Notes: generated by a model from the letters alone, not told the origin. Positions 7,387 to 15,387 are shown, counted from the stretch's first letter. The stretch: 18,427 nucleotides of DNA from Planctomycetota bacterium (GCA_023430365.1 JAEZAS010000402.1:1-18427), one strand, 5' to 3'. Numbers and translations are program-made.

Positions 7387-8370
7387 TCATTGGGCGCCGA
7401 TGGCAGTTGCCGCCGCGGCCTGATCGTTCGGTTGAACTTCCAGAACGATCGTTTCGTCCGCTTGCCGCCACTCGACCGCCGGCGACGCTGTGGTTGGTTT
7501 GCCGAAGCGGGCGAGCAGCGCGGAGGCGAATGCTCGGCTGGCTGGGGATGCTTCGCCGAGAATCAACGCTGCCGGACCGGCGAAATTCGCGGGTTTGCCC
7601 AGGGCCGGCGTCAGCGGATGGCTGGCGGCGAACTCGAGCAGTTGCTCATTCTCGCTTTTGTTCCGGCCGACGACCACTTTGGTCGCCTCGTCGAAGCGAA
7701 AATGCCTGCCGAAAGCGAGCAGGTTGAACTCGGCGGGGTCGTTTCCGGTCGTGTGCTGCAAATGGTCGAAGACGCGGGCGGAGACGGCCCGGTCGGTCAG
7801 GCCGCAGCCCGGCCGCGAGGCTGGGAGATCGTTCCAGCCGAAACCACGAGCCAATTCCAGCATCCCCTGATGCGCGTTGCCATGAAAGGCGTACAGCCGC
7901 CCGCGGTCGATCCACTTTTCTCGCTCAGGCAGCGTTTCCGGCAGCAACCGGGCCGAGAGTGGACGGACGAGCAGGTCTTCGACCTGGGCGTGATAGGCCA
8001 CCGCGTCGAGATCCGGGCGGTTCTGGCTCTGCGGCCGCTGGCCGATGACTTCGCCGCTGACGAGGAAAGAGGCGTCGGTCTCCGGAAGGCGAAGTTTCGT
8101 CTGGCGGAGCAGATGAACTCGACAATCGAGGCACGCCGCCGCCTGCCGGGTGCGGCCGAGCGTCGGGTGGCGGATGGCCTCGCAGTAGTCCGCGTCCTGC
8201 TCGACGACGTTAAGCCGCATGCCGAGACGATCCGCCAGAGCAACCGGTGGCTCATTGCGCGAGCACAACGTCGCGAAGAACAGGCCGATCGGTTCGATGC
8301 CTTGCTCCTGCATCAGCTTCGCCGCGAGCAGGCTTTCGAGACTGCCGGAGAAGAGGACAAGGCAACGCAT
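7387..8370 (-). CDS. PP-loop tRNA thiolase-like protein with NFACT-R-like tail
   Basis: A 327-residue protein starting MRCLVLFSGS. The fold resembles the N-type ATP pyrophosphatases used in tRNA thiolation (MnmA/ThiI group): a PP-loop at 8-13, then ACLDCR at 79-84 with cysteines C80 and C83, GEVIGQRPQSQ at 106-116, a VRPLSARLLPET segment at 135-146, and PGCGLTD at 187-193 with C189. The C-terminal part has GRHFRF (221-226) and GRNKSENEQLL (235-245), similar to the RNA-binding NFACT-R (DUF814) motif. The likely role is sulfur transfer to RNA, by analogy with the family. The PP-loop reads SGSLES where the usual form is SGGxDS, so activity is uncertain. It lies upstream of the LRR gene with a 16-base gap. 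Residues beyond about 255 are alanine-rich and not recognised. Confidence 0.75.
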   Translation of the reverse strand: MRCLVLFSGSLESLLAAKLMQEQGIEPIGLFFATLCSRNEPPVALADRLGMRLNVVEQDADYCEAIRHPTLGRTRQAAACLDCRVHLLRQTKLRLPETDASFLVSGEVIGQRPQSQNRPDLDAVAYHAQVEDLLVRPLSARLLPETLPEREKWIDRGRLYAFHGNAHQGMLELARGFGWNDLPASRPGCGLTDRAVSARVFDHLQHTTGNDPAEFNLLAFGRHFRFDEATKVVVGRNKSENEQLLEFAASHPLTPALGKPANFAGPAALILGEASPASRAFASALLARFGKPTTASPAVEWRQADETIVLEVQPNDQAAAATAIGAQ

Positions 8371-8376
8371 GGCTCA

Positions 8377-8543
8377 CCGTAGGTCAGGCTCCCAGCCTGG
8401 CCGGAAGAAGGAACACAAAAGAGCGGAGAATGACGAAGCCCGAATGACCCATGACTGTTTGGATGACGGCAGCCGACCTGGATTGGTCATTCGGATTTCG
8501 TCATTGGTCAATTTTCCGGGCCGGCTGGAAGCCTGCCCTACGG
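8377..8543. repeat. Long inverted-repeat element, copy 2 (MITE-like)
   Basis: Second copy of the element at 6428-6644, about 167 bp long. The left end reads CCGTAGGTCAGGCTCCCAGC. The right end read on the minus strand is CCGTAGGGCAGGCTTCCAGC. The inner part again carries AATGACGAA and GAATGACC blocks in opposite orientations. It fills the whole gap between the RNase III stop (8546-8544) and the PP-loop gene start (8370), ending 6 bases before that ATG. The leader of the PP-loop gene, including any ribosome-binding site, is therefore repeat sequence. Confidence 0.8.
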
Positions 8544-9329
8544 TCAGTCGGACGGGAAGGTGGCCGCTTCCCCTTTGATTTCGTCGAGGGCGTTGCAGGC
8601 TGCCCGTTGCTCGGCTTCCTTCTTGTTGCGGCCCCAAGCGGGCTGATAGCGATAGCCGCCGATCTGGGCGGCGACCTTGAAGCACTTGCTGTGGTCGGGG
8701 CCCTTCTCGTCGAGCAGGTGATAGTTGGGGGTGCTGCCGAACTCGCGCTGGGCGAACTGCTGGAGGAGCGATTTGTAGTTGCTGCCGAGCTCGCCGGAGG
8801 CGGCCATTTCGACTTCGGGACCGATGTAGGTCATCACGAACTGGCGGGCCGCTTCGTAGCCGCCATCGAGATAGATGCCCGCGACGATCGACTCAAACAC
8901 ATCGGCCAGCACCGACGGCGGAACCGACGGGTGGGTGGTCATTCCCTTGCCGAGGATCAGAAATTCCTGCAATCCGAGCGCTTCGCTCACCTTGGCGCAA
9001 GTCTGCCGGCTGACGACAACCGATTTAACCTTGGTGAGATCCCCTTCCAGGTAGGCGGGAAACTGCCGATAAAGCAGTTCGCAGACGACCAGCCCCAGGA
9101 TGGCGTCGCCAAGGAACTCCAGCCGCTCGTTCGAAGCCAGACGGTGCTCGGCGCCCGAGGCGTGGGTCAAAGCTGCACGGAGCAAGGTCCGATCGTGGAA
9201 CGAGTAGCCAATCCGGCGCTCGCAACGAACGTAGACGTCGATCGAACGATCGCCCCCGGCGGGCTCCGCCGCTGGCGATTCTGCAGCCGGCTCGTCGGGC
9301 GGGGGGACTTGAGGTAGCGTATCGGACAT
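8544..9329 (-). CDS. rnc: Ribonuclease III
   Basis: A 261-residue double-strand-specific endoribonuclease that processes rRNA precursors and structured RNAs. The catalytic domain covers about 35-170 and contains the family signature NERLEFLGDAIL at 67-78. The metal-binding acidic residues are E71, D75, D143 and E146, the last two in ADVFES. The double-stranded RNA-binding domain is at about 183-254, with NYKSLLQQFAQ near 184 and the KKEAEQRAACNAL helix near 236. Residues 1-30 are a proline- and alanine-rich extension, longer than in E. coli RNase III and probably disordered. The start at 9329 has no clear Shine-Dalgarno sequence. The gene is divergent from the dehydrogenase gene across a gap of 130 bases. 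Confidence 0.97.
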   Translation of the reverse strand: MSDTLPQVPPPDEPAAESPAAEPAGGDRSIDVYVRCERRIGYSFHDRTLLRAALTHASGAEHRLASNERLEFLGDAILGLVVCELLYRQFPAYLEGDLTKVKSVVVSRQTCAKVSEALGLQEFLILGKGMTTHPSVPPSVLADVFESIVAGIYLDGGYEAARQFVMTYIGPEVEMAASGELGSNYKSLLQQFAQREFGSTPNYHLLDEKGPDHSKCFKVAAQIGGYRYQPAWGRNKKEAEQRAACNALDEIKGEAATFPSD

Positions 9330-9459
9330 TCAAAATTCAGTCGGCCGAGGCTTTATGGGGTCTCTGCCGCAACCCTACCTGCCGTCCTATCCTTTGTCAA
9401 CGTACGGGCTTGTGCAACGAAGCCAAGGCCCGCAGCCAAGCACAGTCAAGCGACCACTT

Positions 9460-10440
9460 ATGCGTATTGTCCTTTGTTATCCGGTTGAGAAGCGGCACAT
9501 CGAAGCCATTCAGGCGGCGGCTCCAGGGCACGAGATCGTCGACGCCGGGCAGGAACGGATCGCCACCGAATTGCTCGAAGCCGACATTTTCTGCGGCCAC
9601 GCCAAAGTGCCGGTGCCGTGGCCCGACGTGGTTCGCAAGGGGCGCTTGAAGTGGGTCCAGTCGTCGGCGGCTGGGCTGGATCATTGCCTGGTCCCGGAAG
9701 TGTGCGAGACAGAAGACATCATCGTCACGAGCGCCTCGGGGCTGTTCGCCGACCAGGTCGCCGAACAGACGCTGGCGCTGCTGCTCGGACTGCTGCGCGG
9801 TCTGCCGACGTTTTTCCGGGCCCAGCAAAAGAAGGAATTCATCCGCAGGCCGACGCGCGACCTGCACCGCACGACGGTCGGCATCGTGGGACTCGGCGGC
9901 AATGGGACGCGAATCGCCGAGACCTTGCGACCGTTCAAAACCCGCATTCTCGCCACCGACATCTTCACCGACGACAAGCCGGAATGTGTCGATGAACTGT
10001 GGCCCGCCGATCAGCTCGATCGGCTGTTGGCGGAGTCGGACTATGTGATCTTGTGCGTGCCGCTCAATTCTCAAACGCTCGGCATGATGTCGGCGCCGCA
10101 GTTTGCGCGGATGAAGCCCGGTTCGCTGCTCATCAACGTGGCCCGAGGCCAGGTGGTGAAAGAGGACGACCTGGTCGCGGCCCTGGAGAGCGGCCACCTC
10201 GGCGGCGCAGGGCTTGATGTGACCGAGGTCGAACCGCTTCCCGAGGCGAGCAAGCTGTGGGATATGCCCAACGTGATCATTACGCCGCACGTCGGCGCCC
10301 AGGCGGCCCGCCGGGTGGATGACTCGACCGAGCTGATCTGCGAAAACCTCCGTCGCTACTTCAGCGGCCGCAAACTGCTCAACAAAGTCGACAAGCGGCT
10401 CGGCTTTCCGACGCCAGCGGCCCGGCGCGGGGAAGAATAG
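9460..10440 (+). CDS. D-isomer-specific 2-hydroxyacid dehydrogenase
   Basis: A 326-residue NAD(P)-dependent oxidoreductase of the D-2-hydroxyacid dehydrogenase family, which interconverts 2-oxoacids and D-2-hydroxyacids in the cytosol. I start at the ATG at 9460 because the protein then opens with the usual beta strand, MRIVLCYP. The upstream in-frame extension to 9355 has no family likeness. The nucleotide-binding fold has GIVGLGGNGTRIAE at 141-154 and an acidic residue, D167, at the end of the next strand. The catalytic trio is R229 (in NVARGQVV), E258 (in TEVEPLP) and H277 (in TPHVGAQ). The length is normal. The substrate cannot be read from the sequence. It may share a transcript with the bestrophin-like gene 114 bases downstream. 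Confidence 0.93.
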   Translation: MRIVLCYPVEKRHIEAIQAAAPGHEIVDAGQERIATELLEADIFCGHAKVPVPWPDVVRKGRLKWVQSSAAGLDHCLVPEVCETEDIIVTSASGLFADQVAEQTLALLLGLLRGLPTFFRAQQKKEFIRRPTRDLHRTTVGIVGLGGNGTRIAETLRPFKTRILATDIFTDDKPECVDELWPADQLDRLLAESDYVILCVPLNSQTLGMMSAPQFARMKPGSLLINVARGQVVKEDDLVAALESGHLGGAGLDVTEVEPLPEASKLWDMPNVIITPHVGAQAARRVDDSTELICENLRRYFSGRKLLNKVDKRLGFPTPAARRGEE

Positions 10441-10554
10441 GTCGCGGCGGCCTCTTTGGAGCGATTCTGCCGGCTTTGCGGGCCCGGATCGGTCGGGACG
10501 GCTTCTGCGTGCTATGAGTAGTCGTCCCCTCCGAATCCCTCGCTGTGGCCGACG

Positions 10555-11403
10555 ATGATGCCCCGCCTGAACATTGCCCGCAAGCTCGCTACGTGGCTCG
10601 GATTTTCTCTGATCTACGCCGTCGCCATCACCTTGCTGGTCGAGCGGCTGCAGTTGCCGGTCTGGCGGCCGGGCAATGAGGCAGCCGCGGCGCTCACGGC
10701 AGTGCTCGGCACGCTGATCGTCTTTCGCAACAATGCGGCCTACGACCGCTGGTGGGAAGCCCGCAAGCTCTGGGGCACGCTCAACAACGAAGTGCGCAAC
10801 CTGGCCCTCAAAGTTCGGGCGCATGTCGAAGCGGACGCCAGCGAGCTGGCCGATTTCTCGCGGTTGCTCGTCGGCTTCGCCCACGCGTTGCGGATGCACC
10901 TGCGCGGCGAGACGACCGTGCGTCAGGTTCCTGGTTTTGAGAAGGAGCCCACGACGTTTTCCCACGCTCCTGGCTACATCGCCGGCCGCGTGCACCAAGC
11001 GCTCGACCGCTGGAATCGCGAAGGGCGGCTGAAGGAGAGCCTGTGGATTCTCGATCAGCACGCTCGGTCGCTCATGGACGTCAGCGGTGCTTGCGAGCGC
11101 ATTCGGACGACGCCGGCACCCTCGTCCTATCGGGCGCTGCTGCGGATCGGGATGATCCTCTATGTGATCCTCGCCCCGTGGGCGGTGGCGATGGAAATCG
11201 GCTGGTGGGCGCCGCTGGTGACGGGAGTCGCGATGGTCTTCCTGCTCGGCATGGAGCTGATCGGCGAGACGGTCGAAGAGCCGTTCGGCGTCGAAGGGGA
11301 CGACCTGCCGCTCGAGAGCTACTGCGAAACCATCGAGCGCTTTGTCCGCTCCGCCCTCGAAGACCCGGCGGCCCTGCCGGAACCGTCGCCGACGTTGGTT
11401 TGA
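10555..11403 (+). CDS. Bestrophin-family (UPF0187) membrane protein
   Basis: A 282-residue predicted anion-channel-like protein of the bacterial bestrophin/YneE group, in the inner membrane. Hydrophobic segments lie at about 11-29, 43-57, 194-212 and 217-235. Family motifs are clear: FRNNAAYDRWWEARKLWG at 57-74, CERIRTTPAPSSY at 180-192, and EEPFGVEGDDLPL at 241-253. In known bacterial homologues these proteins form pentameric chloride or cation channels. The ion carried here is not known. Two ATG codons stand in a row at 10555 and 10558 and either could be used. No strong ribosome-binding site precedes them. The stop lies 4 bases from the stop of the convergent RraB-like gene. Confidence 0.9.
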   Translation: MMPRLNIARKLATWLGFSLIYAVAITLLVERLQLPVWRPGNEAAAALTAVLGTLIVFRNNAAYDRWWEARKLWGTLNNEVRNLALKVRAHVEADASELADFSRLLVGFAHALRMHLRGETTVRQVPGFEKEPTTFSHAPGYIAGRVHQALDRWNREGRLKESLWILDQHARSLMDVSGACERIRTTPAPSSYRALLRIGMILYVILAPWAVAMEIGWWAPLVTGVAMVFLLGMELIGETVEEPFGVEGDDLPLESYCETIERFVRSALEDPAALPEPSPTLV

Positions 11404-11407
11404 CCCG

Positions 11408-12163
11408 TTATTGCTCGGCCAGCCCGGTTTCCCAGCCGTCGTATTCTCCGTCCTGGGCTGCGGCGAGGTCGTAGAGCTCGATCGTCACTTCGTTGATCGT
11501 GCCCCAATCGACCGAATCGATTCGTTCCAGATGGGCGCAGTAGGGCCGCTCGTGCCCCGGCTCGTCGACCTTGCGCTCGCCGATCACGGCATACTTCAGC
11601 TTGCGCGCTTCGGCGATGAAGTTCGCTCGCGCCGCTTCGGTCGGAAAGTAGGCCCAGTGGGCAACGATGCGAGGTTTCTCCAGATCGTCGCCGTTTTCGC
11701 TGAGCACCTGGATCACGTGCCGGTTCTTGATCCGCTGAATGTCGTGCGGCGACGGATAGAGCACTCGCAGGTAGTGGTTCCACTCCGCGTCCTGCTCCAC
11801 GCCCGAGTCGAAGCGATAGCCGGCAAACTGCGCCAGGGTGCGCGCGACGGCGTCCTCGTAGCCGATATGCGTGGGGCTGTAGAAATAGAATTCGCGCCGC
11901 CCAGCCGTCGTGATTCGGCCGACGAGCTCGCCGGCCGTCGCCCCTTCGACGGCTTCCATGAGGTTTTCTTCAATTTCGTCGAGCACTGGCGCTTCTTCGT
12001 CGGTCGTCATCCCCTGCTCGTTCGGATCGTTCAGATAGACCCAGGTCCACAGTAGCCACGGCCGGCTGCTGTCGGGGGCGCCCTCGGCCAGCCCCAGATC
12101 GACGAACAGGGAGGCAAATTCGTTGTTGACGTTGGCGAAGTAAAAGTCCCAGGTGTCGGACAT
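11408..12163 (-). CDS. DUF695 / RraB-like two-domain protein
   Basis: A 251-residue soluble, acidic protein without signal peptide or membrane segment. Residues about 1-135 look like DUF695, with WDFYF at the start, a tryptophan-rich strand LLWTWVYL near 37-44, GRREFYFYSP at 88-97 and WNHYLRVLYPSP at 128-139. Residues about 150-235 look like the RraB (regulator of RNase E activity B) domain, with VAHWAYFPTEAARANF at 167-182. RraB of enteric bacteria binds and inhibits RNase E. Whether this protein does anything similar is unknown, since the fused form is widespread outside that group. A good AAGGA ribosome-binding site precedes the ATG at 12163. A TATAAT box lies just upstream. Confidence 0.82.
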   Translation of the reverse strand: MSDTWDFYFANVNNEFASLFVDLGLAEGAPDSSRPWLLWTWVYLNDPNEQGMTTDEEAPVLDEIEENLMEAVEGATAGELVGRITTAGRREFYFYSPTHIGYEDAVARTLAQFAGYRFDSGVEQDAEWNHYLRVLYPSPHDIQRIKNRHVIQVLSENGDDLEKPRIVAHWAYFPTEAARANFIAEARKLKYAVIGERKVDEPGHERPYCAHLERIDSVDWGTINEVTIELYDLAAAQDGEYDGWETGLAEQ

Positions 12164-12201
12164 GGAGCGGTCCTTGTGGTGTGGGCGCCGGTTTGGCGGA
12201 G

Positions 12202-12207
12202 ATTATA
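12202..12207 (-). promoter_or_regulatory. TATAAT -10 box for the DUF695/RraB-like gene
   Basis: A perfect TATAAT hexamer on the minus strand lies 39 bases upstream of the ATG. It would give a leader of roughly 30 bases. No -35 hexamer is seen at 16-18 bases. That position is taken by a perfect 11-bp hairpin (12213-12237). Confidence 0.42.
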
Positions 12208-12212
12208 CACCT

Positions 12213-12339
12213 CGTTACGACGCTCTGCGTCGTAACGCAAACTCCGACGCTCCGCGTCGTGGGTCGTCAGCCGCGAGGGGCGAACGACGCAGGACGCAGA
12301 GCGTCCGGAGCGGGCGTTCCCACGCAGAGCGTGGGAACG
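12213..12339. repeat. Cluster of ACGC-TCT-GCGT hairpin repeats
   Basis: Two perfect 11-bp stems with 3-base loops lie at 12213-12237 (CGTTACGACGC, TCT, GCGTCGTAACG) and 12315-12339 (CGTTCCCACGC, AGA, GCGTGGGAACG). Two shorter relatives, GACGC-TCC-GCGTC and GACGC-AGA-GCGTC, are at 12246-12258 and 12293-12305. All four share an ACGC / 3-base loop / GCGT core. They fill the gap between the divergent RraB-like gene and the large lipoprotein gene. The CGTTCCCACGC type is a familiar interspersed repeat in planctomycete genomes. Confidence 0.82.
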
Positions 12340-12506
12340 AGAGAGGACGATGGGCCTTTGCGATTGCTGCGAATTGGATTCTGTTTTGCCTGTAGACGAG
12401 CGCGATGGTTCCGGTGAGAATCAAGATTCGTCCGCCGGAATCGAACCAGGGGAAATTCATCCCGAGCACTTCTGCCAGGCGGTGGGCGCCTGTGGGGCTT
12501 TGCTGT

Positions 12507-15269
12507 ATGTCGTTGAGCGACCGCCGCTGGAATCGCTGTGCGTGGCTTGTTCTGCTGCTCGCCATGTTTTCGCTGGTCGTCGTGCCCGGCTGTGGCGGCT
12601 GCTGGAATAGCGGCGACGAGACCGCCGAGAAGGACAAAGAGGAAGAAGAGAAAAAGAAGAAGAAAAAGAAGCTCGAGAAGCCGAAGCCCAACTTCGAAAT
12701 GCCGGTGGCCTCCGTGCTGCCGAACGATCCCAACATTCGCCTGCTGCAGGATGTCGAGCAGGGCAATACCGCCGACCGCGAGAAGATGTTGCAGATCTCG
12801 CGCGTGAAGCCAGGGCACTGGGCGGCCGTGTCGCAGTTCGCCCGGGCGAACAACTACGACTTCATCGGCGAGCTGCGCAGCTCCGCCATCGACGCCGACG
12901 GCCAGCCGCTCGACATCGAGCACACCAACTTCCGCATCGCGAGCCATCGACCCGCCTCGCTCCCCAAAGGGCAGACGCGGGCCATGGAGACCTTCTTCTA
13001 CTTGCCGCGGCGGCAGATCAACTTTGGCACCTACACGCTCCAGACGAGCCTGTATGGCGTCGACGGCGGCAGCATGCAGATGGACGTGCGGATGGGTGGC
13101 AGCGTGATGAAGGAACACGAATTCTTCTTCGTCGTCCTGGCCGCCAACCCGAGCGCCTATACCTACGTCGATCGGCTCGACTCGGTGGCCCTCGGCGTGT
13201 CGGAAAGCTCGGACGAGTTGATGCTTCTCCCGAGCGGTCGGTTCTACGATGTTTCGCTGCCGCGCGTCGACCGGCGGGCTCCGTTGCCCTCGCATCCGCT
13301 CGCCTGGACGACGGTCGCCTTCATCGTCTGGGACGATGTCAACCCAGCCGTGCTGACCGAAGAGCAGCAGCAGGCGATGATCGACTGGATCTACTGGGGT
13401 GGCCAGCTTATCGTCAGCGGGCCGAACTCGCTCGACAAATTGAAAGGAAGCTTTCTCGAACCGCTATTGCCCGCCAAGGCGGCGTCGACCGTGGAGTATG
13501 ACCAGGCCGCCCTTCAGCCGATGAGCGACACCTGGTCGCTCAAGTCGAAGGCCGACGGGGGACGCCCCCGCACAATCCGCATCAGCGAAGGGCAGCCGCT
13601 GATCGGCGTCGACCTCGCCCTGCATCCATCGGCCAACTTTGTGGAAAACACCGGCCAACTGGTGGCCGAGCGGCGCGTCGGTGGCGGCCGGACCGTGGCC
13701 ACCGCGTTTTCGCTCACCGATCTGCGGATTGTGAAGTGGAAGGGCTTCGACAATTTCTTCAACTCCGCCCTGCTCCGCCGGCCGGGACGCGAGTTCAGCC
13801 AGTCGCAGCTCGGCGAGCTGCAAATGAAGTGGACTGGCAAGGGCTTCCACTCGGTGGCGAACGACCCGCGATTGGTTTCTACGCTCCGCTATTTCTCGCG
13901 CGATGCGGGCTATTTGCCGGTCGATTCGCGCGAGGAACGTGAGGCGATCGAGGCCGCCCGGCCGAAGCCGTCCACCAACCTGCCGCAGCTGAACCCACGG
14001 AATCCCTACGCAGAACTACCCGAAGAACCGGTGCGGGAAGCGGCCTTTTACCAGGTGCATCCCGATATCGACGATTGGCATTTCAACGGCTATCACGCGG
14101 CGCCGCAGTCGGGCGTGGCGGGGTGGAACGACTTTAGCGCCGCGGCCGAAGCGTCGCGCCAGTCGCTGCTGGAGGCGGCGGGTGTGAAGATTCCGCGGGC
14201 CGACTTTGTGTTCAAGGTGCTGGCGGTTTACTTGACCGTGCTCGTGCCACTGAACTGGCTGGTGTTCTGGCTGCTCGGCCGGGTGGAATGGGCCTGGTTT
14301 GCGGCGCCGATCATCGCCGTGGTCGGCGCGCTCGCCGTCGTGCGTATGGCACAGCTCGACATCGGCTTCGTGCGGAGTCGCACGGAGATTGCGGTGCTCG
14401 AATTGCAAGGCAACCATCCGCGAGGACATCTGACTCGCTACATGGCGTTCTACACGTCGCTGGCGACGCGCTATCGGCTGACGTTCGATGATGCGAACGC
14501 CCTGGCCCTTCCCTTCTCGGACGATCCACGTTACGAGCGCCCCTTCTCTCGCACCCCGACCGACGCCGTGCTGCGACGAGACGAAACGATCTCGCTCGAA
14601 AACGTGCAAGTGCCGTCCAACTCGACGGTCCTCGTCCACAGCGAGCAGATGTTGCCGATGGGGGGCGGAATCGCGCTTGGCGGGGACGAGAGCAAGGGCC
14701 TACAGGTCTTCAACCGCACCCCGTTCACGCTTCGCGACGCGGGCGTTCTGCGCAAGACACCCAGCGGCGAGCTGCAGGTCGCCTATCTGGGCGAAGTGAA
14801 GTCGCAGGCCGCGGCGCCGGTCCGTTTTCAGGCGGCGGCCGATGCGGAAGCTCCCCGGCCGAGCGAGTGGGACGATTCGTTTGTGATGTCCGATTCGATC
14901 GAGCGGACGAGAGAGGACAAGGGCAAGGTGCGGCTGAACCGGCTGGTGCGGCTGGCCTCGGAACGGCTGCGACTCAATCCGGGAGATGCGCGGCTCGTTG
15001 CCTGGACCGATGAAGAGCTGCCTGGGTTAGAAGTGTATCCCGAAGCGCCGCAGACGAGCGCTCACACGCTTGTCGTGGCGCACCTGACCCGCGGCCGACT
15101 GCCTGCTCCGCAGTCGGATGTGAACGTCGCCGAGGACTACAAGACCGGCGTCGCCCCCGACGATGGCATGCCGTTCGACGAGCCTACCGGCGAAGGCCCC
15201 GATTCCCCCGGCGACGAAACGCCGACGGCGGCGAGGAGTAAACAGCTCGTAGTAAACAGTTCACAGTAA
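12507..15269 (+). CDS. Large membrane-anchored lipoprotein-like protein, probable partner of the ABC ATPase
   Basis: A 920-residue protein of unknown function. I chose the ATG at 12507 because it gives a signal segment (hydrophobic 11-27) ending in VPGC, with C29 a likely lipidated residue. The upstream in-frame extension to 12405 carries no such signal. A charged, lysine-rich stretch follows at 41-60. Residues about 160-420 form an extracytoplasmic-looking region that includes a segment like a class I glutamine amidotransferase fold (AFIVWDDVNP at 271-280, WIYWGGQLIVSGP at 294-306), without an evident catalytic cysteine. Two membrane segments lie at about 568-590 and 597-613, followed by a C-terminal domain of about 300 residues. 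The layout recalls the GldG-type auxiliary proteins found beside ABC-2 transporters. The ABC ATPase gene follows 118 bases downstream. The last few codons are made of an interspersed repeat. Confidence 0.78.
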   Translation: MSLSDRRWNRCAWLVLLLAMFSLVVVPGCGGCWNSGDETAEKDKEEEEKKKKKKKLEKPKPNFEMPVASVLPNDPNIRLLQDVEQGNTADREKMLQISRVKPGHWAAVSQFARANNYDFIGELRSSAIDADGQPLDIEHTNFRIASHRPASLPKGQTRAMETFFYLPRRQINFGTYTLQTSLYGVDGGSMQMDVRMGGSVMKEHEFFFVVLAANPSAYTYVDRLDSVALGVSESSDELMLLPSGRFYDVSLPRVDRRAPLPSHPLAWTTVAFIVWDDVNPAVLTEEQQQAMIDWIYWGGQLIVSGPNSLDKLKGSFLEPLLPAKAASTVEYDQAALQPMSDTWSLKSKADGGRPRTIRISEGQPLIGVDLALHPSANFVENTGQLVAERRVGGGRTVATAFSLTDLRIVKWKGFDNFFNSALLRRPGREFSQSQLGELQMKWTGKGFHSVANDPRLVSTLRYFSRDAGYLPVDSREEREAIEAARPKPSTNLPQLNPRNPYAELPEEPVREAAFYQVHPDIDDWHFNGYHAAPQSGVAGWNDFSAAAEASRQSLLEAAGVKIPRADFVFKVLAVYLTVLVPLNWLVFWLLGRVEWAWFAAPIIAVVGALAVVRMAQLDIGFVRSRTEIAVLELQGNHPRGHLTRYMAFYTSLATRYRLTFDDANALALPFSDDPRYERPFSRTPTDAVLRRDETISLENVQVPSNSTVLVHSEQMLPMGGGIALGGDESKGLQVFNRTPFTLRDAGVLRKTPSGELQVAYLGEVKSQAAAPVRFQAAADAEAPRPSEWDDSFVMSDSIERTREDKGKVRLNRLVRLASERLRLNPGDARLVAWTDEELPGLEVYPEAPQTSAHTLVVAHLTRGRLPAPQSDVNVAEDYKTGVAPDDGMPFDEPTGEGPDSPGDETPTAARSKQLVVNSSQ

Positions 15270-15379
15270 AAAGTAGACAGTAGGAAACGTGCCGACGCGC
15301 AACCGGCCTCTTACTGTCTACTGTGAACTGTCTACTGTTTACTAAAAACTGACCACTGAAAACTGATCACTGACTACTC
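15237..15379. repeat. ACAGT/ACTGT inverted repeat between two genes
   Basis: Two 32-base arms, 15251-15282 and 15312-15343, are imperfect inverted copies, both beginning AGTAAACAGT when read outward to inward. The arms are built from repeated ACAGT units. A further run of ACTGA-type units (ACTGACCACTGA, ACTGATCACTGAC) follows to about 15375. The left arm overlaps the last codons of the 920-residue gene, whose TAA (15267-15269) is inside it. The right part reaches to a few bases before the ABC ATPase start. Confidence 0.8.
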
Positions 15380-15387
15380 TACCCCCC

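Noticed and set aside
9355..9459. Upstream extension of the dehydrogenase
   Set aside because: The 35 extra residues have no likeness to the family, and the normal first strand begins at the ATG at 9460.
9397..11061. 554-residue open frame on the minus strand opposite the dehydrogenase and bestrophin-like genes
   Set aside because: It spans two clear genes on the other strand plus their gap and has no family motif.
12405..12506. Upstream extension of the 920-residue protein
   Set aside because: It puts 34 unrelated residues in front of a clear signal peptide and lipobox.
15237..15379. Possible attachment site or integron-like array
   Set aside because: The arms are imperfect and made of ACAGT units, with no integrase nearby. 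An interspersed repeat explains it better.
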